A stretch of DNA of 64,000 bases, taken from Rhizobacter sp964253025 (GTDB taxonomy: Bacteria; Pseudomonadota; Gammaproteobacteria; Burkholderiales; Burkholderiaceae_C). The stretch covers positions 930,001-994,000 of the forward strand of contig NZ_CAXUQC020000001.1 of NCBI RefSeq assembly GCF_964253025.1. The letters are read 5' to 3'. This document shows positions 57,704-64,000 of the stretch, piece by piece. How positions within the stretch are numbered: position 1 is the first letter of the stretch; each line of letters opens with the position of its first letter. Made by a program: the position numbers and the translations under genes. Below the pieces are notes generated by a model, which worked only from the letters and a program-made list of their open reading frames with translations, was not told the origin of the DNA and made no database searches.

Positions 57704-59668
57704 TCAGGCGAAGTACTCCTCCGCCGCCGCCAGCAGCTTGATCGGCGGCACATCCCCCACCGCCTGCGGCATCGCGAAGGGACTTTCGCGTTCGTGCAGC
57801 GCGGCGGGGAAGGTGATGCCGGTGCGGGCCTCCAGGTCACGCAGCCCGATGCGCGCCCACAGCCAGGCATCCAGCGCCAGACTTTCCGGGATGGCCAACG
57901 GCTCGACCAGGTGGCGCTGCGTCAGCAGGAAACCATAGGCCTTCTCGCGGCCATCGCGGTCGTCGCGGTAGCACACCACCTTCCAGAACTCGACCGGAAT
58001 CAGGCATTCCTCGCCGCCTTGCGCGAAGCGGGGGTCATCGCGTCCGGCCACCGGGCCGCCCAGTACGGACACCCGCAGCCGGTGCGGTGCCTCGGAGTCG
58101 AACACGGTGTTTTCCAGCCGGCCCCAGACGCCGCCCTCCGGGTCGTCGTCGGTGTTGCCGCTCTGGTTGAACGCCTGGTGCTGGGGCACGATGTTGGTGT
58201 AGTAAAAGCTGTCGTGGTTGGCCTGGCGGGCGTCGTCGGGCGGACCCCAGCACAGGTCCGCTCGCCGGGCGATGTGACCCTTGTCCAGCGGGTTGTGCCG
58301 GTACAGCGCATCGGTCAACTGGTAGGCTTCCAGGTCGCCACGGCGATCGGTGCGAAAGCTGGTTCGCTTGAGCCGCTTGAATTGGCTGCCGTCGATGTTC
58401 CAGGCCACGCACAGCGGGTACTTGCGCGAGCGGCTCAGCCACACCGAGAAGTGGCAGTAGCGCAGCTCGGCCTCGCCCTCCAGGGTCGCGAGGTCGCGGG
58501 TATGGATGCGGCTGAACGTCGGCGGGTCGATCGGGAAGTCGAGGAATCCGTTGTCGAAGCCGTGCCGCGCCGCCAGGCCGTCGCCGAGCCGCTGGAGGCG
58601 CGAGCCGGCTGGCAGCGGCTCCACTTCCAGGGCCGTCATGACCGAGGTTGCGTAGCAGGCGAGCGCGAATTCGGCGTCGGTGCCATCGGCGTCGCCTGCG
58701 AAGTGCAGGCCCAGCATCACCCCGGTGGGCTTGTTCCGCGCGCCCATCGCCAGCCACGCCGCGCCGGAGTCACCGCCTCGGGAGATCTCGCCGTCGGCCG
58801 GTGCGGCGGTCTCGTCGATTCCGATCTCGAACCCGCCGATGACCGACGGCGACCCCGTGCCGTAGTCGAGGCGGGTGTTCACCTCGATGCGGACCACCAC
58901 ACCCTGCGTCACCCCGGTGGTGCGACCGCTCTTGATCACCTTGTCGCCCAGTTCGGGGTCTCCGACCGCCACGATGGGCAGGCCCAGGCCCAGGACCTCG
59001 TTGGCCATCTCGCGGTTGGCGATGCTCGCGATGGCACAGTCACCCGCGGCGCCGAGGTGACTGCGCAGCAGGCGGCCCACCTTGTTGGCCTGCACCCGGT
59101 TGTCGTCGTGCTGGCCCGGCTGGACGACGTCGACGCCGATGTCGGCGTCGGGCCCGTGCAGCACGTGCCAGTTGGACAGCATCACGGTGCGACCCGTGGT
59201 GCAGTCGCGCACGAGGGCGCCGAGCGTGCCCGCCGTCGTGTGCAGGTTGCCCACGCTCAGCCCGGGCTGGAGCACTGCGGCGCGCAGCTTGCGCGGGTCT
59301 TTCGGGGTGAGTTCCACCTGCACGTAGGCCGGGGCGTAGGTGCGCTCGATGACGTCCGTCGGGACCAGCACGCCGCCGATGTCGATGGCCGGTGGAATGC
59401 GCGCGCTGCCCAGGGCCTCGATGGATTCCGGGGCCACCTTGCGGTCCACCGTGAACTGCAGCGCCAGCTGCCGGGTGGCGGCGCCGTCGACCAGCTTGTA
59501 GCCGATGCCCACGCTGGTGACGTTCGGATCCTGCAGCAGCTGGGCGCTGCGCGTGCGCACGAAGGCGCGCAGGCGGTCGAGCAGCTCGGCGGAGTCCGCC
59601 CGGGTGGGGTTTCGCTTGCGCGGGGTCTTGGTCGGGGCGGCCTTGCGCCTGCCGGTGGATTCAGCCAT
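57704..59668 (-). CDS. Fusion of trypsin-like (NAL1-type) serine protease and NUC1/EndoG-type endonuclease
   Basis: This 654-aa protein carries two enzyme domains. A basic N-terminus (residues 1-22) precedes a chymotrypsin-fold region with H168 (MLSNWHVLHG), D210 (AAGDCAIASI) and S301 (SRGGDSGAAWL), resembling bacterial NAL1-like proteases. Residues about 395-575 are a DNA/RNA non-specific endonuclease with H465 in LDKGHIARRADLCWG, TNIVPQHQAFNQ (N492, N501) and GRLENTVFD. There is no signal peptide, so it is probably intracellular. Start 59668 has GGGAG nearby. It sits alone between flagellar genes. A defence or cell-death effector is inferred. Confidence 0.85.
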   Translation of the reverse strand: MAESTGRRKAAPTKTPRKRNPTRADSAELLDRLRAFVRTRSAQLLQDPNVTSVGIGYKLVDGAATRQLALQFTVDRKVAPESIEALGSARIPPAIDIGGVLVPTDVIERTYAPAYVQVELTPKDPRKLRAAVLQPGLSVGNLHTTAGTLGALVRDCTTGRTVMLSNWHVLHGPDADIGVDVVQPGQHDDNRVQANKVGRLLRSHLGAAGDCAIASIANREMANEVLGLGLPIVAVGDPELGDKVIKSGRTTGVTQGVVVRIEVNTRLDYGTGSPSVIGGFEIGIDETAAPADGEISRGGDSGAAWLAMGARNKPTGVMLGLHFAGDADGTDAEFALACYATSVMTALEVEPLPAGSRLQRLGDGLAARHGFDNGFLDFPIDPPTFSRIHTRDLATLEGEAELRYCHFSVWLSRSRKYPLCVAWNIDGSQFKRLKRTSFRTDRRGDLEAYQLTDALYRHNPLDKGHIARRADLCWGPPDDARQANHDSFYYTNIVPQHQAFNQSGNTDDDPEGGVWGRLENTVFDSEAPHRLRVSVLGGPVAGRDDPRFAQGGEECLIPVEFWKVVCYRDDRDGREKAYGFLLTQRHLVEPLAIPESLALDAWLWARIGLRDLEARTGITFPAALHERESPFAMPQAVGDVPPIKLLAAAEEYFA

Positions 59669-59857
59669 GTCGAGCTCCCTGGTTGATGCGATCGAGCGGC
59701 TCGCGTCCCGATGGAACCCCGGGTGATCACGCGATGCCGGTCCTCGGCCGGCGCGCCTGCGCCGGACGGGTCCCATCTTCCATGGAGTGCAGTCGGCTGT
59801 CCACCGCGCAGCTGCGACGCCGCAGACCCGGTGCGCCGCGCACCGGTTGCTTGGCGC

Positions 59858-60628
59858 TCAGCCGGTCTGCCGGGCAGCAGCCGCGTCGATGGCCCGACGG
59901 ACTTCGGAGACGACCAACGCCGGCTCGCTGAACTGGGGAAAGTGGCCGCTGCGATGTGCCAGCACCTGCCGGCCTAGCGGCGACAGCGTGGCCAGGCGCT
60001 GCTGGTGCAAGGCACGCAGGCGCCGCGCCTCGACCGGCGTGGCCCATGCCAGTGCGGGGGACTGGCCGGTGATGACGGTGAGGGGCCGCGGAGGGAAGTC
60101 GGGTGCCGCCCGCAGTTGCTCCACGGTGGTGGCGACGTGTCGCACCTCTGCGTGTGGATGCTGGGGCGACACCCGGTCGAGCAGCGCCTTCAGGCCCCGC
60201 TGCAGTCCGTTCTCGTGGCGGGCCATTGCGGAAGGATCGTCCGGAGCGGTGGCCTCCACCATCACGACGGCGGCCACTTCGTCGGGGTGGTGCCGTGCCA
60301 TCAGGTTCGCGATCAGGCCGCCGAACGAATGCGCCACCAGCACCCATGGCGGCGCCATGCCGGCGGCCTGAAGCAGGCCGCGGAGCGAACCGACCAGATG
60401 CAGCCCGTCCTGCGCGGCGGCTGGCGCGCTGCTGCGACCGAGCCCCGGGCGGTTGTAGGCCAGGACGGTGGCAACCGCCGTCATGGCGTCGAAGACCTTG
60501 TGCCAGCCTTCGATGGGTGCTCCGGCGCCGCCGATCAGGACCACCCGGGCGGGGGCCTGGCCAGCGACGACGTACTCGAGTTCTTCCTCGCCGACCCGGG
60601 CTGTTCTTCGGGGAGGCAATGGACCCAT
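59858..60628 (-). CDS. Alpha/beta hydrolase
   Basis: This 256-aa alpha/beta-hydrolase has the oxyanion-loop segment VVLIGGAGAPIEGW, the nucleophile elbow VAHSFGGLIANLMARHHPDEV with Ser in HSFGG, and a C-terminal HRSGHFPQFSEPALV with the catalytic His. No signal peptide. Substrate unknown; the family covers esterases, epoxide hydrolases and lactonases. ATG 60628 is preferred; an upstream frame extension to 60721 is not conserved. It lies 189 bp upstream of the protease-nuclease gene on the same strand. Confidence 0.9.
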   Translation of the reverse strand: MGPLPPRRTARVGEEELEYVVAGQAPARVVLIGGAGAPIEGWHKVFDAMTAVATVLAYNRPGLGRSSAPAAAQDGLHLVGSLRGLLQAAGMAPPWVLVAHSFGGLIANLMARHHPDEVAAVVMVEATAPDDPSAMARHENGLQRGLKALLDRVSPQHPHAEVRHVATTVEQLRAAPDFPPRPLTVITGQSPALAWATPVEARRLRALHQQRLATLSPLGRQVLAHRSGHFPQFSEPALVVSEVRRAIDAAAARQTG

Positions 60629-60928
60629 GGCGCGCTCCGATGTGTGTGCGTGATGACGGTGGGCAGGCAGTCGGCGCGGTTGCACCGCGGCTTCAGCCCG
60701 TCGCGGCGCGCAGCGTAGCACCGCGCAGCGCGCGCCGTCTCATGATCGCGTCGCCGTGGTGGGCGGTGGCGCGATCCCCGCGAGGCGAATGGCGCTGCCG
60801 CTTCGCACGGTGTCTGGGGGCGTCGACGGCGTCACGGGCGCGAAGCCGGTTCCACCAAGCCAACGGCAAACGCCCCTCGGCGAGGGGCGTTGCAGGGAGG
60901 CGGCAGGGCGGTGACCGCCCAGACGTGT
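60629..60928. other. Intergenic stretch between alpha/beta hydrolase and flgN
   Basis: These 300 bp hold no gene. A hairpin terminator for flgN is at 60870-60890. No clear promoter for the hydrolase was found. Confidence 0.6.
60870..60890 (-). terminator. Hairpin terminator after flgN
   Basis: ACGCCCCTC pairs with GAGGGGCGT around a 3-nt loop, followed on the minus strand by TTTGCC. It lies 39 bp after the flgN stop. Confidence 0.7.
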
Positions 60929-61339
60929 TCAGGCCTGGAGGTTGGTGCCTCGGCCGGCACGGTCGGCTTGCCCACTGGCGCCATAGACCGCGGCCGGTGA
61001 GGCGCGCGGCATGAGCACGTCGATGGCGCGGTCGAGCGCGGCCGTGGCACGCGCCAGCGACTCTCGCTGCGACGCCACGAGTCCGCTCGCCCGCATGAGG
61101 CGGTCGCGCAAGGCGGGGGGCACCTGCCCGGATCGGGCCGCATGGGTGAAGTGGTCGACGGCACGCGCCAGGGCGCGGTGCAGTTCGGACGCGTGGTGAT
61201 CGACGGCCCCCATGTCGTTGGCACGCAAGGAATCGCCCAGCGAACTCAACTGGGTTTCGACCGCCGCGAGCGTGGTCTCGAGTTCCTGGCCCGCACCGAG
61301 GGGCGGGAGGAGGTCGGGTCGATTCACCGGGTTCGGCAT
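60929..61339 (-). CDS. flgN: FlgN flagellar chaperone
   Basis: FlgN is the export chaperone of hook-filament junction proteins FlgK and FlgL. The 136-aa protein is largely helical with LETTLAAVETQLSSLGDSL and ALARAVDHFTHAARSGQV, in line with FlgN. It lies 50 bp downstream of flgM on the same strand, the standard order. Confidence 0.85.
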   Translation of the reverse strand: MPNPVNRPDLLPPLGAGQELETTLAAVETQLSSLGDSLRANDMGAVDHHASELHRALARAVDHFTHAARSGQVPPALRDRLMRASGLVASQRESLARATAALDRAIDVLMPRASPAAVYGASGQADRAGRGTNLQA

Positions 61340-61389
61340 GTCGGGCTCTGGTACAGCGTTGGAGGGGCAAGGGCGCGCAAGCGCCCGGT

Positions 61390-61713
61390 TCAGTGCTGGG
61401 GCTTGCCGAGGAGTTCGCGGGCGTTGGCCAACAGCTTGTCGGCGATGGCACCTGCGTTCACTTGGAACTTGCCTTCAGCGATGGCTTGCGAAATGCGGGC
61501 CACCTTCTCGGCATCGAAGTCGCCGGAGACGGCGTCGGTGCTCGAGAGCAGTTGTGTCGCGGCGGACGACAGGGCGACCTGGCTGCTCGCTTCGACAGGG
61601 GTTTCGGGCGCGGCGACCGTCTGCGGCTTGGCGCCGGCGGGGGTTGCAGTGCGACCAGGGGCGACCGGCGCCGGAGCGCCGACAGTTTTGTCCGTGGGGT
61701 TGCCAATCTTCAT
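61390..61713 (-). CDS. flgM: Anti-sigma-28 factor FlgM
   Basis: FlgM holds FliA inactive until it is exported through the finished hook. The 107-aa protein begins MKIGNPTDKTVGAPAPV and has a disordered N-terminal half rich in Ala/Pro/Thr. The C-terminal sigma-binding part has DFDAEKVARISQAIAEGKFQ and VNAGAIADKLLANARELLG. A sigma-28 promoter precedes it, giving feedback control. Confidence 0.95.
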   Translation of the reverse strand: MKIGNPTDKTVGAPAPVAPGRTATPAGAKPQTVAAPETPVEASSQVALSSAATQLLSSTDAVSGDFDAEKVARISQAIAEGKFQVNAGAIADKLLANARELLGKPQH

Positions 61714-61766
61714 GGTTTGCTCCTTGGGAGGGGTGTCAAAGCCCCCGTCCTTTCAACATGAACGGT

Positions 61767-61793
61767 ATTTCGACCCGTCCCAAGGCAACTTTA
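61767..61793 (-). promoter_or_regulatory. Sigma-28 (FliA) promoter of flgM
   Basis: On the minus strand TAAAGTTG (7 of 8), an 11-bp spacer and GTCGAAAT lie 54 bp before flgM. It has the best -35 of the set. Confidence 0.75.
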
Positions 61794-61830
61794 GAGGTAT
61801 TTGCGGCTGCGGTTGCGATCGGTTTCGTTT

Positions 61831-62616
61831 TCACAATGTGATCTCCACCACGCCCTCATCGACCGGTTGGCCGGTGACGACTTTGCCGCTGTCCGTGCGG
61901 ATTCGCACGGTCTGGCCTTCCATCCCGGCGGCGAGCGCCTGGCCGCTGCCGGTGATGGCGAAGCCGTCGCCCAGCGCGCGCACCTTGACGGTGTCGCCGG
62001 GCGCAAACCACTGCCGGCTCTTGAGGGCCGCCTGCCGCAGGCTCTCGCCCGCAGGCAGCGCCTGCGCCAGCGTGCGGCCCACCGCCACGGCGGCCTCGCC
62101 GATGGCCGGGCTGCGGTGCTCGCCCAGGTTGATTTCGGCGGGCCGCAGGTCGGCTTGAGCGATGACATGGCCGGCGGGCAGCGGGCGGGCCGCCACGAGG
62201 CCGGGCCCGAAGACATCGACGGTCACGGGCAGGTAGACGTTCCAGTGAGTGGCGCCCTGGGTGCAACGCAAGCCTACCCGGGCGCGGCCCCACAGGCGGA
62301 TGCCTTGCGGTATGTAGGGCTCCACGCGTTCGCAGGGCGCCAGGCGCAGCCGCGGGTCGAGCTGGCCGAGGGTGACCTCCACGCGCGGCGTGGACGGGCC
62401 CACCACGCGGGTGCGCACCAGCTCGAGAACCTCTTCCCTCAGGGCATCGGCCAGGGCCGGCGACTGCGCATGAGCCGGCGCCATGACAACGACGGCCTGG
62501 ACGCCTGAGAACCCGATCGCGAGGCCGAGCGCGCGCAGGCTCCGCCCGATGCCGCGGACGAGGGAGCGGAGGGCGATGACCAGCCGAAGGCGCAGGGATG
62601 ACAGGGTGAAGTTCAC
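61831..62616 (-). CDS. flgA: FlgA, P-ring assembly chaperone
   Basis: FlgA is a periplasmic chaperone for the P-ring protein FlgI. The 261-aa protein has an N-terminal basic stretch and hydrophobic signal (LGLAIGFSGVQAVVVMAPAHAQ), then an SAF-type domain with VARPLPAGHVIAQADLRPAE-like spacing (AARPLPAGHVIAQADLRPA) and the C-terminal beta domain GMEGQTVRIRTDSGKVVTG. It is divergent from flgB, the classical arrangement, with an FlhDC box between them. Confidence 0.93.
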   Translation of the reverse strand: MNFTLSSLRLRLVIALRSLVRGIGRSLRALGLAIGFSGVQAVVVMAPAHAQSPALADALREEVLELVRTRVVGPSTPRVEVTLGQLDPRLRLAPCERVEPYIPQGIRLWGRARVGLRCTQGATHWNVYLPVTVDVFGPGLVAARPLPAGHVIAQADLRPAEINLGEHRSPAIGEAAVAVGRTLAQALPAGESLRQAALKSRQWFAPGDTVKVRALGDGFAITGSGQALAAGMEGQTVRIRTDSGKVVTGQPVDEGVVEITL

Positions 62617-62655
62617 CCGAGCACTGTACGGGCCGGCAGGGGAGGGCGGCTTTCG

Positions 62656-62681
62656 AATAGGGCAGGAAAGGGGCTGCTATT
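62656..62681. promoter_or_regulatory. FlhD4C2-like box between flgA and flgB
   Basis: AATAGGG-N12-TGCTATT resembles the FlhD4C2 inverted repeat AATAGCG-N10-12-CGCTATT with one mismatch per half. It lies 40 bp from flgA and 75 bp from flgB, placed to serve both class II transcripts. Confidence 0.6.
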
Positions 62682-62755
62682 CGCGCTTATGTTTTCGCCG
62701 CCGCTGCCCACAATCCATTCCATCGCCCGATCCGGGTGTCCGCCAGGGAAGCCCC

Positions 62756-63160
62756 ATGCTGAACCGACTCACTGCCACGCTCGACTTCCACGGCCAGGCC
62801 CTCAGCCTGCGCTCGGAGCGCCAGCGCCTGATCGCCAGCAACATCGCCAACGCCGACACCCCAGGCTACGTGGCACGCGACATGAACTTCGCCCAGGCGC
62901 TGCGCGAAGCCACCGGCCAGCAGGCTTCGGCCGGCCTCAACGCCACTCGCCCGGGGCACATCGCCACCACGGCCGGCACGGCGCGCGCTGAGGCCAACCT
63001 CGAGTACGCGGTGGCCAGCCAACCCAACCTCGACCGCAACACCGTCGACATGGACCGTGAGCGCGCCAATTTCGCCGACAACTCGGTCCGCTATGAAGCC
63101 ACGCTGCGGTTCATCAACGGCAACGTGCGCACCATGACCGACGCCATCAAGGGTCAATGA
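62756..63160 (+). CDS. flgB: Flagellar basal-body rod protein FlgB
   Basis: FlgB is a proximal rod subunit. The 134-aa protein begins MLNRLTATLDFHGQALSLRS, has the rod signature IASNIANADTPGYVARDMNF and ends in YEATLRFINGNVRTMTDAIKGQ. AGGGAA lies before the ATG. It overlaps flgC by ATGA. Confidence 0.97.
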   Translation: MLNRLTATLDFHGQALSLRSERQRLIASNIANADTPGYVARDMNFAQALREATGQQASAGLNATRPGHIATTAGTARAEANLEYAVASQPNLDRNTVDMDRERANFADNSVRYEATLRFINGNVRTMTDAIKGQ

Positions 63161-63579
63161 CCATGAGCATGTTCCAGGTCTTCAACGTCACCGGCAGCGC
63201 GATCAGCGCGCAGTCGCAGCGCCTCAACGTCGTCGCCTCCAACCTCGCCAACGCCGACACGGTCGCCGGCCCCGACGGCTCGGCCTACAAGGCGCGCCAG
63301 GTCACCTTCCAGGCCGAACTGATGGGCCAGATGGGCGACGCCATGAGCACGGGCGTCAAGGTGAGCAACATCACCGAAGACCAGACGCCCGGCCGCCGCG
63401 TGCACGACCCCAAGCACCCGCAGGCCGACGCCGAGGGCTACGTCACCTACAGCAACGTGAACCCGGTGGAGGAGATGGTCAACATGATCTCCGCCTCGCG
63501 CTCGTACCAGAACAACATCGAAGTCATGAACACGGCCAAGAGCCTGTTGCTCAAGACCCTGCAGATGGGCCAGGGCTGA
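63157..63579 (+). CDS. flgC: Flagellar basal-body rod protein FlgC
   Basis: FlgC is a proximal rod subunit. The 140-aa protein (start by ATGA overlap; M3 or the MSMFQVF start is possible) has SGSAISAQSQRLNVVASNLANADTV-type rod signature and ends with NMISASRSYQNNIEVMNTAKSLLLKTLQMGQG, whose C-terminal coiled region is typical. Confidence 0.97.
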   Translation: MTMSMFQVFNVTGSAISAQSQRLNVVASNLANADTVAGPDGSAYKARQVTFQAELMGQMGDAMSTGVKVSNITEDQTPGRRVHDPKHPQADAEGYVTYSNVNPVEEMVNMISASRSYQNNIEVMNTAKSLLLKTLQMGQG

Positions 63580-63610
63580 CGCCCTGATCGCCTGACCCCG
63601 AGGACACACC

Positions 63611-64000
63611 ATGGCCGCCGTCGGTTCCATCAACTCTTCCACGCTCGCCGACCTGAACGGCGCCAGCACCACCGCCGCGGCGAACGATCCCGGCAGCGCC
63701 GAGCGCTTCCTCAAGCTGCTCGTGGCGCAGATGCAGAACCAGGATCCGCTCAGCCCGATGGACAACGCCCAGGTGACGAGCCAGATCGCCCAGATCAACA
63801 CCGTGAGCGGCATCGAGAAGCTCAACGGCACGGTGCAGGGCCTGTCCGGCCAGTTCTCCCAGATGCAGGCGCTGCAGGGTGCAGCACTGGTGGGTCGCGA
63901 GGTCGTGGTGCCGGGCAACGCGCTCACCGTCAAGGACGGCGTCGGTCGCGGCACGTTCGAACTGAACGCGGCGGCCGACAAGGTCCAGGTCGAGGTGCTC
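63611..64000 (+). CDS. flgD: Flagellar hook capping protein FlgD, 3' truncated by window
   Basis: FlgD is the scaffold for hook assembly. The first 130 codons are visible. MAAVGSINSSTLADL begins it, then AERFLKLLVAQMQNQDPLSPMDN, the conserved N-terminal motif, and a switch toward the FLG-type domain (GREVVVPGNALTVKDGVG). The remaining C-terminal half lies to the right. It starts 31 bp after flgC. Confidence 0.95.
   Translation, partial: MAAVGSINSSTLADLNGASTTAAANDPGSAERFLKLLVAQMQNQDPLSPMDNAQVTSQIAQINTVSGIEKLNGTVQGLSGQFSQMQALQGAALVGREVVVPGNALTVKDGVGRGTFELNAAADKVQVEVL

Noticed and set aside
57689..59686. 665-aa plus-strand frame opposite the protease-nuclease gene
   Set aside because: The minus strand shows clear catalytic motifs of two families; this frame shows none.

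Overview
This is a GC-rich chromosomal segment of a motile betaproteobacterium, most likely of the order Burkholderiales (the Leptothrix, Rubrivivax and Roseateles side of the order). The order is inferred from the housekeeping order trmD-rplS-NUDIX-cobD-like-rsgA, a Bug/TctC-type periplasmic receptor, an FlhDC-controlled flagellar system with motAB-cheY-cheZ, and short (about 280 aa) flagellins. No tRNA, rRNA, insertion sequence, prophage or CRISPR array was seen. The window cuts trmD at its left edge and flgD at its right edge.

Layout. 1-8260: housekeeping genes (trmD, rplS, NUDIX hydrolase, CobD/CbiB-like membrane protein, rsgA, pterin dehydratase, M48 protease, orn, a DEAD-box RNA helicase with a leader of about 300 nt). 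8312-14829: a catabolic-looking cluster with a TctC receptor divergent from an aconitase paralogue, a GntR-type regulator with two winged-helix segments, a signal-less solute-binding-fold protein and a beta-propeller lactonase. 15073-22761: an envelope and stress island (AI-2E family transporter, BON lipoprotein, two DUF1328 mini-proteins absent from longer-ORF predictions, YqjD/YqjE-like membrane proteins, a CHASE3 histidine kinase with a NarL-type regulator, a receiver-only protein, a hemerythrin-like protein lacking expected ligands). A TGTAGG half-site, once as a perfect dyad, recurs in its promoters. 22942-33408: a Na+/H+ antiporter-like protein, transglutaminase-like protein, FKBP, LigB-type dioxygenase, FtsX-type permease, YjbQ and an ornithine-cyclodeaminase-family enzyme, and an NMT1-type ABC importer.

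33466-64000 is dominated by motility and signalling. Chemotaxis genes come first (MCP, cheW, cheA, cheY and a small CheZ-like protein), then three sensor or regulator genes, then cheZ-cheY-motB-motA and flhC-flhD. The filament region follows: an OGT-like glycosyltransferase, two flagellins, fliD, a CDP-glycerol glycerophosphotransferase-like gene overlapping a tagD-like cytidylyltransferase, fliS, fliT and ycgR. After an interruption by a trypsin-nuclease fusion and an alpha/beta hydrolase come flgN, flgM, flgA and flgBCD.

Regulation can be read in the DNA. Five sites fit sigma-28 promoters with exactly 11-nt spacers (motA, fliC, fliD, fliS, flgM). An FlhD4C2-like inverted repeat lies between flgA and flgB. 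This agrees with a hierarchy of FlhDC, then the basal body, then FlgM/sigma-28, then filament, motor and chemotaxis genes.

The two strongest candidates for new biology are the teichoic-acid-type tagF/tagD pair between fliD and fliS, which may decorate the filament or another surface polymer with glycerol phosphate, and the 654-aa fusion of a trypsin-like protease to an EndoG/NUC1-type nuclease.
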